Shown piece after piece: positions 1-11,370 of a stretch of DNA of 27,485 nucleotides; within the stretch, counting starts at the first letter, position 1; each line of letters starts with the position of its first letter. The DNA comes from Chromera velia (lineage: Eukaryota; Sar; Chromeraceae). The translations under genes and the position numbers were made by a program. Below the pieces are notes generated by a model. That model was not told where the DNA came from and did not search any database. It saw only the letters and a list, made by a program, of their open reading frames with translations. The stretch is taken from NCBI GenBank assembly GCA_018398765.1, contig JAHBMJ010000069.1:5001-32485 (forward strand), given 5' to 3'.

Positions 1-3000
1 AGCAAACTCTTTCTCAAAAGAGTGCAAAAGATCATTCTCCAATTGCAGCGATACAAGAGCCTTCAGATGCATTTTCAACCCGAGGCTCAGGTACTTGTTT
101 TGATTCCCCGTTGATGCATGTCTGTGAGTGAGTGAGTGAGTGAGTGAGTGCAGGTGGTGACAATGGTGGATAGCCCAATCAAGACTTTCTGCCTGGCCGC
201 TTTTGGCCTTCGCATCCTCACCGGCCACACCGACGGCACAGTCCGGTGTTTCGCTGCCTTTTCTGGTCAGGAACTTTCCAAATACAGGGGCCACACACCG
301 ATGGCGCCAGTGACGTCGTGCGACTGGACCGGAAGCGACGAATTCCTTGCCACAATGAGCTCTGCACCGGCAGAGAAGAACTCGGTGCACGTCTGGCCCT
401 CGAGTGCGTTCGAAACCCCAGCCTTTGAAAAGAAATTCTCCCCTGCGCTGTCTGAGTTTCAGGTGAGTCGGAAAAACAATGCGTGGCTGTCTATACATCT
501 ATCTGTTCTTCCTTTGCGCTGTTCTGTTATACATTACCTCTGTCTTTGTTTGTTGATGCAAACATATACAGACACGGCGAAAGGAGAGATGATGAATAGA
601 TCTTGTCATGTTCCCTTGCTGTTGTTTTTCCTCTCTGTCTGGTTGTCCTTGCTTAACATTTTCCCATTTATCCTTTGGAAATATTGTGTTCTCATAAAAT
701 CTACTTTCCCTCCCTCTGTCGGATGACCCTGATTGCAGAGAGAGCTGGCGGTGCTGAGAACTGCCATTTCCCCTTGTGGGCTCTACCTCGCGTGTGCCCT
801 CCGGGGAGGGTATGTGACTGTCACCCGCATGAGCACTTCCTCCACCGGTCTGGGGGAGAGTGCGGCAGAACAACCAGCGAGGAAGGAAGGAAGAGACTCG
901 GAGGGCAAACTGTCAATAGCCAGCGGAGCACACACGCCCAGAGGAAAGACCTGGTCCTACCAAGTCGACACTGCAGCATCCCAATTCCTCTTCTTCATCG
1001 AATTCCTTCCCGGGGGCGCGTCCAAAGAACCTAGGTGGGGGTGGGGTGGGGGGTGAGACTGGTGCGGTAGATTGATCCTTTCCTCTTATTGGCTTACGCA
1101 CATGTGCGTTTTTTCGATCTGCATGCAGCCTCTCTGCCCCTCAAACACCAGGAGGAACTCACCAAACGTTTTTGCTCACTTGCGTTCCCTCGATCGCGGC
1201 GTTTGCTTCTGAATCCCCTTTCTGATGGCTTTCTGCCTTCCGCCTTCACTCTCCACTCAAGCGTCCCTGTGTACTTCGGTTGTCCTTTTCTCTTCTCTGA
1301 TGTACCTCGAACTACATCTGACGTGCTGAGACCTGGCTTAATTGAGACATCTTTATATCGGTGCAATAACGCACTCACTGCTCTCATGCAGGCTCGCAAC
1401 GTCTGTGTGGGGAAAGTCCCAAGTCACCATGCTCTCTGCGAATGGACTTTCGAGCGTCTGGAAGCTCGGCGAGGGCTCGGCGGGTCCTCAGTTGAAGTGC
1501 ATCAGAGGGCAGTGCTTCTCCCCCTCGGGCAAAGTCCTTGCAGTAGCCCATGGGAAGATGAAGGAGGCCGAGCTAACGGTTTTGGACGCCGCCACAGGGA
1601 AGCACCTTTGGAGATTGACCGAGAAGGTAGGATCTCTTGAGAGGCCCTCTGAGTCAATCGTTTCCCTCCGATATGCTTCGTCTGGTGACCTGCTGGCAGT
1701 GGGGGGGGCGGGGGAGCACATCCCGATGGGAACAGTAGAGTACGAGGCAGCGTTGGGTGAGGACGAGGACAGCATCGACGAGGATCCGAATATCTTCGTG
1801 TACGCTCTGACGGGACCCTCGAAAGACAATTTGAGAATGGTCTCGAAGCACGCGAAGGGAATGCTCGTGCGTTCCTTGGCATTCTCTCCTGATGAGAAGC
1901 GTCTAGCGTGTGGAGGAGATGGAGTGACCGGAATTGTGATTGTTGATCCGCATACGTCGGGACGCACTCTGATGCGTCTCTCCCAATACCCCCAGGTCTG
2001 TTGGTCTTGTTCGTTCTCCCCGAACGGGAAAGAGATTGCTGCAGGATTCAACAACGATGAAGTCTGCGCGGTGTATGACCTGGAAAGGAAGTCGATGGTC
2101 GATTTCTTCCCCGGTCGGGGGCCTGTCCACTTTTCTGCGGATGGAATGGCAATGATCTACGGTGGGAAGACGGAGAAATGGGTCCATGCACGGCTCCTTG
2201 CGCACATCGCGCCAATCAGCTCACTGACGAAATCTGTCTTCGGATTCATCCGGTGAGCTGATTACGCATGTTTACATGTATATGCCTCAGCACGTACGAA
2301 AGTCACAAAACAAAGGACAGTGTCTTCGGAATCAGACCGTCACTTCCGTGTGTCACCTGATTCTTCGCAGAAGTCTGTCTGTCTTCTGCCTGACGGCCAT
2401 TGAGTACGTGGGCCTTTCAATCGACTGTTCTTTCAGGAAACAGACATTAAATGGAAAAGAGGAAAGTGTGAGGTGAATCGATCATCTCTGGTCGCTCCGA
2501 GAAATTGACTGACAAGAACATCAACCGAATCTCAAGAAGTAAAGGAGAAACAGCCACGAGACATGCTCTGGTTGAGAGAGAGAAAGAGATATGCATTCAG
2601 ATCGAGTTGTAAAAAAAAGGCAAATTTTTGACTGACACGATGATAAAAACACAACAGCAGGAACTTACTACACTTTTCCACACATGCACACACGTTCCCA
2701 CAAAGAGGCAATGATGCACAGGCTTTCACCCCTTATCCCATTCTCGTTTGTTTTCCTTAATGACTCTCACGGAAGCACGCACGGACGCACGCACGCACGG
2801 ACGCACACACACACACACACACACACACAACCAGACAACAAATGATGCACAGCGAGGAGACCCCTTCATGCCCCCACGCCTGCCTCCATGCAGGTGCAAA
2901 TCCGCAGTCCAAAAATTCCCCTTAGAGGAGGTCCTCAAGTACGCCAAGCACAGGCTCTTCGCTGGCAAGGGGCCCAAGGGAGGGGGGCTGTTGCACATCG

Positions 3001-3553
3001 CAATGGCCGGCCTGAAGCACAAGCAGAGCGCCTTCACGGTCGACGACGTCAAAAGAATCATCTCTGCCCACCCGCTCTCCTGCCTGACAGCGATCGGCAA
3101 GATGACTGACGCAGAGGACGGGCTGCAACCCTCCACCCCTCTCCTGATGGCGATCGATCGCGGGTGGCAGGCTGTGTACAACCATATGTTTGAGGTCCGC
3201 GTGCTTGTCTGTCTGTCTGTCTGTCTGTCTGTCGGTCTGTCCTATCGTTTCCTTTTTGTTTGTCTCACGGCTTTGTCTCGACAGAGACTCTAGAGAGCCT
3301 CCCTCAATCTCAACTGGCTGCCTGTCTGTCTGTCCGTCCGTGGTTGGGGTGAGCGCCAAAGGTGCATGCAGCATCTGCCCTCGCATTATTTTCCTTCCAC
3401 GCTTGTTTTGCATTGTTGCCTTCTCTAGCTCTCCCGTCATTTCGGCTTAGCAGCTTCACAGAGAAAGACTGGAACAGGCATCTACAAGAAATGCGTAAGA
3501 GAGATCACGTTTTCCTCGTTTTGGTTTCTCATTGCTTCTTTCGATTTATTCTC

Positions 3554-3585
<32 letters not shown>

Positions 3586-4314
3586 TTCTTTCTTTCTTTC
3601 TTTCTTTCTTTTTTTTTTTTTTTTGTGTGTGTGTGTGTGTGTCCTGACCCTGCATGCAGGAACTCTCAAAGTTCAACCCCTCTGAAGTCAGCCTCCCCCC
3701 CTTCTCCCACAAGATGCTCCGAATCCAGCGACAGGGTATTCAGATCACCGCAGCACACCTCATAGCGCACTTCCCAAAAAGAATAGAGGTGGCCTCCCTG
3801 TGCATGTCCCTCCTGGTCATGGACCCCCCTGGGATTCTTCGGGGCGTCCCGAAAGGTGCAAACGAGTATGCATTTACTGTCTCCAGCCTCGCCGCCCTCA
3901 CGGACATTGTGAGCACAGAATTGGTGGACGAAGATCCTAGAGACGCAGAGCTAGGCCTAGAGCCCCTCACCCACCAAAAAGCCGAACCGAGCATCTACGA
4001 GCCACAGCAAAAGGCTGCGGTATGCAGGCCGCACATTTTGGAGAAGGACCTCTACTCGGGCTCGGAATGGCAGGTCCGTGGGTGGTTGGATGTCTTTTTC
4101 TTTCCTTCTTTCTTTCTTTCTTTCTTTCTTTTTTTCTTTCTTTCAAGTTCTTTCTTTCTTTCAAGTTCTTTCTTTCTCTCAAGCTCTTTCTTTCTTTCAA
4201 GTTCTTTCTTTCTTTCAAGTTCTTTCTTTCTTTCAAGTTCTTTCTTTCTTTCAAGTTCTTGCTTTCTTTCTTTCTTTCTTTGAAGTTCTTTCTTTCTTTC
4301 TTTCTTTTTTTTTT

Positions 4315-4358
<44 letters not shown>

Positions 4359-4403
4359 TCAAGTTCTTTCTTTCTTTCTTTCTTTCAAGTTCTTTTTTCA
4401 AGT

Positions 4404-4435
<32 letters not shown>

Positions 4436-4572
4436 TCAAGTTCTTTCTTTCTTTCTTTCTTTCCTTCTTTCTTTCAAGTTCTTTCTTTCTTTCTTTCTTT
4501 CTTTCAAGTTCTTTCTTTCTTTCAAGTTCTTTCTTTCTTTCAAGTTCTTTCTTTCTTTCTTTCAAGTTCTTG

Positions 4573-4603
<31 letters not shown>

Positions 4604-4609
4604 TCAAAT

Positions 4610-4645
<36 letters not shown>

Positions 4646-4994
4646 TCAAGTTCTTTCTTTCTTTCTTTCAAGTTCTTGCTTTCTTTCTTTCTTTCTTTCT
4701 TTCTTTCCTTCTTTCTTTCAAGTTCTTTTTTTCTTTCTTTCAAGTTCTTTCTTTCTTTCAAGTTCTTTCTTTCTTTCAAGTTCTTTCTTTCTTTCAAGTT
4801 CTTTTTTTCTTTCTTTCAAGTTCTTTCTTTCTTTCAAGTTCTTTCTTTCAAGTTCTTGCTTTCTTTCTTTCTTTCTTTCTTTCAAGTTCTTTCTTTCTTT
4901 CTTTCTTTCTTTCAAGTTCTTTCTTTCTTTCTTTCTTTCTTTCCTTCAAGCTCTTTCTTTCTTTCAAGTTCTTTCTTTCTTTCTTTCTTCCTTC

Positions 4995-5025
<31 letters not shown>

Positions 5026-5086
5026 TCAAGTTCTTTCTTTCTTTCTTTCCTTCTTTCTTTCTTTCTTTCAAGTTCTTTTTTCAAGT

Positions 5087-5118
<32 letters not shown>

Positions 5119-5302
5119 TCAAGTTCTTTCTTTCTTTCTTTCTTTCCTTCTTTCTTTCAAGTTCTTTCTTTCTTTCAAGCTCTTTCTTTCTTTCTTTCTT
5201 TCAAGTTCTTTCTTTCTTTCAAGTTCTTTCTTTCTTTCAAGTTCTTTCTTTCTTTCTTTCAAGTTCTTGCTTTCTTTCTTTCTTTCTTTCTTTCTTTCAA
5301 AT

Positions 5303-5334
<32 letters not shown>

Positions 5335-5390
5335 TCAAGTTCTTTCTTTCTTTTTTTCTTTCTTTCTTTCTTTCTTTCTTTCCTTCAAGT

Positions 5391-5422
<32 letters not shown>

Positions 5423-5609
5423 TCAAGTTCTTTCTTTCTTTCTTTCAAGTTCTTTCTTTCTTTCTTTCTTTCTTTCTTTCCTTCTTTCTTTCAAGTTCTT
5501 TTTTTCTTTCTTTCAAGTTCTTTCTTTCTTTCAAGTTCTTTCTTTCTTTCAAGTTCTTTTTTTCTTTCAAGTTCTTTCTTTCTTTCAAGTTCTTTCTTTC
5601 AAGTTCTTG

Positions 5610-5644
<35 letters not shown>

Positions 5645-5753
5645 TCAAGTTCTTTCTTTCTTTCTTTCTTTCTTTCTTTCAAGTTCTTTCTTTCTTTCTT
5701 TCTTTCCTTCAAGCTCTTTCTTTCTTTCAAGTTCTTTCTTTCTTTCTTCCTTC

Positions 5754-5784
<31 letters not shown>

Positions 5785-5790
5785 TCAAGT

Positions 5791-5822
<32 letters not shown>

Positions 5823-5828
5823 TCAAGT

Positions 5829-5872
<44 letters not shown>

Positions 5873-5920
5873 TCCTTCTTTCTTTCAAGTTCTTTCTTTC
5901 TTTCTCTCTTTCTTTCAAGT

Positions 5921-5952
<32 letters not shown>

Positions 5953-6079
5953 TCAAGTTCGTTCTTTCTTTCTTCCTTCCTTCCTTCCTTCCTTTCTTTC
6001 TTTCCTTCTTTCTTTCTTTCCTTCTTTCTTTCAAGTTCTTTTTTTCTTTCTTTCAAGTTCTTTCTTTCTTTCTTCCTTC

Positions 6080-6110
<31 letters not shown>

Positions 6111-6215
6111 TCAAGTTCTTTCTTTCTTTCAAGTTCTTTCTTTCTTTCAAGTTCTTTCTTTCTTTCAAGTTCTTTCTTTCTTTCAAGTTCGTTCTTTCTT
6201 TCTTTCAAGTTCTTG

Positions 6216-6246
<31 letters not shown>

Positions 6247-9200
6247 TCAAGTTCGTTCTTTCTTTCTTTCTTCCTTCCTTCCTTCCTTCCTTTCTTTCTT
6301 TCTTTCTTTCCTTCTTTCTTTCAAGTTCTTTTTTTCTTTCTTTCAAGTTCTTTCTTTCTTTCAAGTTTTTTCTTTCTTTCTTTCAAGTTCTTTCTTTCTT
6401 TCTTCCTTTCTTTCTTTCTTTCAAGTTCTTTCTTTCTTTTCTTTTCTTTTCTTTTCTTTTCTTTCTCTCGCTCTCTCTCTCTCCCTCTCTCTCTCTCTTT
6501 CTTTTTTTCTTTCTTTCTTTCTTTCTTTCTTTTTTTCTTTCTCTCTGCCTTTTGCGCTCTCTGGATGGCTGCCTGCCAGCCTCTCGTTTTGGTTTCTAGC
6601 TGTGTCCGTTGGCGGCACATTTCCTTCGGTTTGTTGCTTTTGATCTGCACATCCTTCGCGAAAATCTTCCCATAATTCTGCCTGCGTGCTGTGCTTTGCG
6701 CAATTGCATTCGCTTTCCCCTTCAGACCTCAAAAGAAGTTGCTCCACCTTCATGTAATGTATCTTTTCTCTGTTCCACTTTCTCTGCTTACCAAAATGTG
6801 CTTACAGTGGCTTGAAGAACTATTTGACTCAGGCGCTAGGCTAAATGATTTTTGGGTGGCATGCCCTGTGTGGGTGGTCCAGATGGTTCTTCAAATTGGG
6901 CCGGGCTCTTTTCCCTCCTTGCAGCTGCGAGTGATGAACTTTCCGGCTGACGAAGTCCAAGAGGCAGTCATGGCGTCACGAGAGCCCGCGCTCGTCTTCC
7001 ATCCGCTCTTCAAATCCGCTGTCAGATGGAAGTGGGACACATATGGGAGGAGGTCGGTCTGGCGTTTTTGCTTTTTTCAGTGAGACACTTGTCCTTCCTT
7101 CACGTGTGTCTCTTCTTGTCTAGCTCTTCCTTGCCACTGAGTGGGAATAACATATGCACAAAAACTAAATATTTTGAGCCGCACGTCACCTAGATGCATC
7201 CAATACTGAAGTGCAGAAAGGGGAACATGAAGAAGAATCCATTAATGAGATTGAGTGAATGAATAAAATAGCGTGACTGATTCAGTTTATCCACTGTAGG
7301 GCCACTTCATACGTTGACACTCCTTCCTTGTTGTAGCGTCTAGCTGCATCCATGACTTCTTTGGCATGCTTGAATGAATGCGTATGCGTGCAGGTTGGCA
7401 ACTGCAGAAACGTTTTTGATGATTCTGTTTCTGACAATTTACATTGCGTGGGGGTCGCTTCTTCTCGGATGCCCCCCCGCTCTCCCCCTACCTGGGAACG
7501 AGGCCGAATATGATAAGATCTTTTTGATGTGTCCCTCCATCACAACATCCGATGACTTGTGGAAGCTGGGTCTAGTTCATCTCGCAATGACTATTCCGAT
7601 GCTGGGTCTGACAAGCATTTACGTCTTCAAAGAGCTCCAGGAGGGTATCAGCATCGAGTACTTTCACGACATCTTCAACGTGATTGACTTCGTCGGTCTG
7701 TTTCTGACAATCGGACTGGCGCTTGCAGACATCGCTCTTCGTTGGATTGCAATCGGAACCAACGACGTACTCGAAGCGACGAAACAGCAACACTGGGCCT
7801 TCCTTTACTTGGCCTCGGTTGCCCTTCTTCTGCACTTTATCCGGTTGAATGAAAAGTACAGAGCTTTCCGGGTGTTTGGCACATATGTGCGGGCGCTCCT
7901 CCAGATTTTCTCTGACATGGGGGGGTTCGTGTTTCTGCTGTTCACAATCGTGGCGGCGTTCTCGATCTCCTTCTTCTGGCTGTACAACGCGGAGTCAGAG
8001 GCACCCGACAGAGGCAACGCAGGGGGAATGCAAATCGAGTGAGTGAGTGAGTGGGTGGGTGGGTGTGTCGAGTTAGTAGACTTGTCTAGCTCTCAGTCTG
8101 TCTATCTGTCTCTGTGCCTGATGTTTTATCGATTTTTGTGTCTTTTCGTTTCTTTTTTTGTCTGACTGCCTGGCTGTCGTTTTGTCTGCCACTGTTGGCG
8201 CCGGCGCCGTTAAAGAAAAGGAGTCAGAAAGAAGAAAGAATGACCCGAGAGAAAGAAAGGATCTTACAATTTTTCTGTCAGTCAGACAGAGAGACAGCGA
8301 GCGAGAGAGAAATTGAGCAAGTGAGTGACTGAGCAAGTGAGCGTGTGGAGCAGAAAAAAATCAGAGAGAGTTTTCAGCTGTCCCCTTGAACACTTTGACG
8401 GCCTTTCTGCGTGTTTCTCTTTTTTTCTTTGCAGCTTTTCGTTCTTCCGAGCCTTGACTTTTGGCATCCTCGCGCAGTATTCTTTCGACGACCTCGCCGG
8501 GTTCCCTCGTTTTCTGTCCCTCCTCATCATTCTGCTGTGGTTCGTCACACAGGTACGTCAGTTCAGTCATCTGGTCAGTGGGTCTCACATTCAGCCACCT
8601 GCAAGTCTTTAAAAGCCTTCTCGTGTTTTCTTTGCATTTGTGTGTGAAGCTAAAGAACGTGCATACTCTGTGCACAAAGAACCAAAAGAGAATTCTGAGT
8701 GCATCTTGTACGGTCTGTCTGTGTTCATAATTAAGCCTGTTGGTAGACGGAAGGAAAGAAAACCCCGTGATCAGATGTTCATCTTGATCGTTCGGCCAGA
8801 CCGGCGCATGTTCACGCATGCAAGCCGCCTGCAGGCAGGTGTGAATGAATTGATGTTTTGTTTTTGTTTTCATTTTCTCTCTGCTATCACGGCCTCATCG
8901 ATCGCCAGAGTCCCCGCTCCATCGTGCAATCACATCGCGTGCCAGCGGCCTCTACTTGATCCCCACTGCAGTCCCCCCTTTCTTCTTGCTGCATGGACCA
9001 CCTGACAACCCTCCACCGACTGATTCATTGCACTGTTTGCAGGTTGTGATGCTCAACTCGTTGATCGCGCTGGTCTCAGAAAGCTGGGCCACAATCACGG
9101 GACAGAGGGAACTGAACTGTCTCATGTGAGTGGGGGTGGGTGGGTAGATGCGCGGATAAGAGTTCAGTGCATACATGTCACAGCAGCCTCGTGAGTGAAT

Positions 9201-10032
9201 GTGCATAGATGAAAAGACAGATGCAGGGAGGCACAGCGGCTGTCGCCCTCTCTCGTTCGTTTTCTCTTTTTTCTGTCTCTTTCCGATAGCCTTCGCTGGC
9301 GTGAGTTGAGGATCGAAAATCCACTCTTCGATGTTTGTGTGGAATTAATTGCGTAGTCAGCCTCGAAGGCCGCAGGCATGTATGTAGCCTTTCCTTGCGA
9401 GGCCTTTCCTTCTTTCATCCAGACTCGCCGTATACCTGCTCTTCCCTCCAAACCCTTCCCTTTCTTTTTTTTCATTTTCATCTTCCTTCTCTACTGTTGC
9501 ATGCAGCGAGAGGGGGACGCTGTTGCAGAATTTGGATTCTTTTTGGCGAAAAGGGAAGGGAATGCCTCGGATGCTCTTTGTGGCAGAGAGGGGAGATGCG
9601 GACATGCTGGAACTCCACCGGGACACGCAGAGAGAGGAGGAGGAACACAAGAAGAGAGTTGAAAGTTCCATTTCCGCCCTCTCTTCCGAAGTCTCGGAAT
9701 TAAAAAAAATCGTCGAAACCCTCGCACCCTCCCCGGGCTCTGCCCTCTCTCGATCGAAAACTGGAGGGAAGGGGGGACTAGGCCCGGGGGGCCCGGGGGG
9801 TCCCAGAGGGTCCGTGGCTTCTTTTTTGACAGCAGACGACATTTCAATTCGAGAGAGGACTTTTGACATCCAGAGCAACCTGGCCCCTCCTGACGAGAGG
9901 AGGGTCACACAGCAGGGCAATCCAACCATGAAGGTCGACAGCACGCTGATGTCTCCTGTGCCCATCTCTGCAGACAGACGGTCGCCAAGCAGAGGACCGA
10001 GACGACCGGAGGATGATAGTCCTGGGCCGTGA
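1..10032 (+). CDS. WD40-repeat / TRP-like six-transmembrane cation channel (5'-partial, 11 exons)
   Basis: Inferred exons are 1-90, 154-462, 739-1034, 1392-2252, 2894-3194, 3660-4073, 6925-7052, 7394-8038, 8435-8552, 9043-9125 and 9507-10032. Every junction is GT-AG and phase-consistent, giving 3771 nt and 1256 codons to TGA 10030. Visible residues about 31-510 carry WD40-type blades (for example [15 protein letters not shown] and [18 protein letters not shown]). Residues 520-760 contain ankyrin-like helices ([19 protein letters not shown]). Residues 780-800 ([19 protein letters not shown]) resemble the pre-S1 segment of TRP channels. Hydrophobic helices follow: S1 804-825, S2 856-878, S3 894-917, S4 933-951, S5 970-997, a pore loop near 1018-1035, and S6 1038-1068 ending [15 protein letters not shown], which matches the TRP S6 pattern. 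A coiled coil (about 1110-1155) and a Gly/Pro-rich tail finish the protein. By family knowledge it should be a membrane cation channel, with WD40 as a cytosolic sensor or scaffold. Ion selectivity and gating cannot be read. The 5' end lies upstream of the window. Confidence 0.88.
91..153 (+). other. Intron 1, 63 nt, with (GTGA)n repeat
   Basis: The donor CAG|GTACTT and the acceptor GTGCAG|GTGG are both phase 0. The reading frame is open from position 1 to 90 and continues in frame at 154. A GTGA tandem (about 124-150) occupies nearly half of this short intron and sits directly against the acceptor. It is the shortest intron in the gene. Confidence 0.7.
2770..2830. repeat. (ACGC)n/(CA)n microsatellite in intron 4
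   Basis: ACGC/ACGG tetranucleotides grade into a CA dinucleotide run shortly before the acceptor at 2893. It lies inside the intron and has no coding value. Confidence 0.9.
3203..3345. repeat. (GTCT)n microsatellites in intron 5
   Basis: Two TGTC/GTCT arrays (about 3203-3240 and 3319-3342) lie just downstream of the donor at 3195. Open frames here (repeating CLSVCLSV) are artefacts of the repeat. Confidence 0.9.
3550..3643. repeat. (TTTC)n - T tract - (GT)n compound microsatellite
   Basis: A TTTC array, a T run of about 15 and a GT run precede the TGCATGCAG acceptor (AG at 3658-3659) of intron 5. It may serve as an extended polypyrimidine tract. Confidence 0.9.
4093..6541. repeat. 2.4 kb (TTTC)n satellite punctuated by CAAGTT, inside intron 6
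   Basis: A nearly pure homopyrimidine (plus strand) array of CTTT units is interrupted every few units by CAAGTT (variants CAAGCT, CAAATT, GAAGTT, CAAGTTG). Some stretches carry CCTT, and a (TTTTC)n/(CT)n tail runs at about 6436-6510. It lies wholly between the donor at 4074 and the acceptor ending at 6924, so it is intronic. Two overlapping plus-strand frames stay open for over 860 codons of Phe/Leu/Ser only because the unit lacks stop codons; these are not genes. Variable spacing between CAAGTT marks suggests expansion by slippage or unequal exchange on top of a higher-order unit of about 14-30 bp. Sequence-assembly length here may be unreliable. Confidence 0.95.
8039..8066 (+). repeat. (GTGA)n/(GTGG)n repeat covering the intron 8 donor
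   Basis: The exon ends at 8038 with phase 2. The donor GTGAGT is the first unit of a GTGA tandem that grades into GTGG. Shifting the cut by one 4-bp unit would hit an in-frame TGA (8040-8042) or change the frame, so only the first GT keeps the channel open. Confidence 0.7.
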
Positions 10033-10038
10033 GAGAGC

Positions 10039-10076
<38 letters not shown>

Positions 10077-10430
10077 GGGAAACGGAAATTTTAATGGGGT
10101 GGGGGGAGGCAGAGAACCTGCGGGGGAAGCGGTTGTGGGCAAAGTACGGCGACTAGGATTTTGAGGCCGGGGCTGAGCCTCGGGTCAAGAAACTTTATGC
10201 AAATATGAACGAATGAATGTTGTTTTTTCTCCCATATGCACGGCACTGCTTGCACCGCAGGCTAATTATCATCACATAGAAATCAAGACAATGAAGGAGC
10301 CGACCGCCGATGATGCATTGTGAGCCTCCTAGTGAGGCTCTGTTTTTAAAAAAGTTGTCCGCTCACTCACAGCTGCTTGCAGCAAAAAAAAGTAATAAAA
10401 AAAACTTGGACATCTTCTTCTTCTTCATTG
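10033..10430 (+). other. 3' UTR/downstream of the channel gene with (GA)n and a candidate poly(A) signal
   Basis: A (GA)n run (about 10041-10072) follows the stop codon closely. A perfect 7-bp inverted repeat, GAGCCTC-CTAGT-GAGGCTC, lies at 10322-10340 and is followed by a T run. AATAAA occurs at 10394-10399. I see no reading frame worth calling. Confidence 0.45.
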
Positions 10431-11370
10431 ATGTAGCAACGTCGCTGCTAGCGTCGCTGTAACGGATGCTGCTGTTGCGTTTGGAAGACCATTCAAAAAA
10501 AGGAGTTGGCAAATTGAGGGGTCTGACGCTATATGTTTTACTTAATTTAATACCTTTATGAAGTTATATGAACTCAATTTTATTTCATTATTACAGTGAT
10601 CAACATTTGATTTGGATATATTTGGATTCTTTATTATTTAAAGTAAGATTTAAATAGGTGCACAACATCAGTGGCTTTATATAATTAAATGGTAACTTTA
10701 ATGGTTTTTGTTTTTTCAAATCAACTACAACGATATGCCAGATAATATATGTGTAAACTTTGAGTTTAATTATGATAAAAATAATGACTATTATTGAATT
10801 GAATTGAGTTGGTTGAAGCTGAGGAGCCACGTACCATTTATAGGCGCTGGCAAGTATGAAATTATATAACAAAACCTTTATAAGACCTCCATAAGACAAA
10901 ACGGCGACAGTGCTCAAGCTCTAGGGGACCACTAAATCACTTATTACTTATGTTATTGAAATAAACATTCTTCAACCGATACCTAACAGTGGACCGCGGG
11001 GATTCCCGGAATATAAAATCCCATCCTAGATATCCTATCATATCCTTAATTCTATTTTTTTAGTTGTTTCAAATTAATTGCTTTAATTTTTAAATTAAAA
11101 ATTAAAAAGGGTTAAAGAACTAGTTTTTTTACTTTAATAGAAATTAAATTTACTAGCTTATTCAACAGTTCTTTCAAAGTTCCTTGTTTTTTAAATTGAT
11201 TCAACTTTTGATGCTTATATATAAGTGACGTCAATTTAATTGGCGCGGGAGGCCAATCCTCCGGATATAAATCCTAATCCTAATCCCAATTAAAATTAAA
11301 TCGAATTAAAAAAGATATATCAAAAAGTTGACAAAAACTCTGTAACAAGAGTTGATAGAAAGGTGTTGGC
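10431..11370. other. AT-rich gene-free stretch
   Basis: The base composition drops sharply compared with the exons. Only short AT-rich frames are present, such as a 105-codon minus-strand frame dominated by Ile/Tyr/Lys/Leu. A GC-richer patch at 11240-11265 is followed by TCCTAA near-tandem copies. ATCCTATCATATCCT at 11032-11046 recurs at 22395-22409. I see no gene here. Confidence 0.6.

Noticed and set aside
4093-6541. Regularly spaced CAAGTT marks as a CRISPR-like array
   Set aside because: Spacers are themselves TTTC repeats of variable length and the context is a eukaryotic intron.
4022-6675. Two plus-strand frames of about 870 codons, and many Lys/Glu-rich minus-strand frames
   Set aside because: They are translations of the (TTTC)n satellite within an intron; composition is only Phe/Leu/Ser or Lys/Glu/Arg and openness follows from the unit lacking stops.
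10600-10917. 105-codon minus-strand frame
   Set aside because: It is rich in Ile/Tyr/Lys/Leu only because the DNA is AT-rich, with no neighbouring splice or promoter support.
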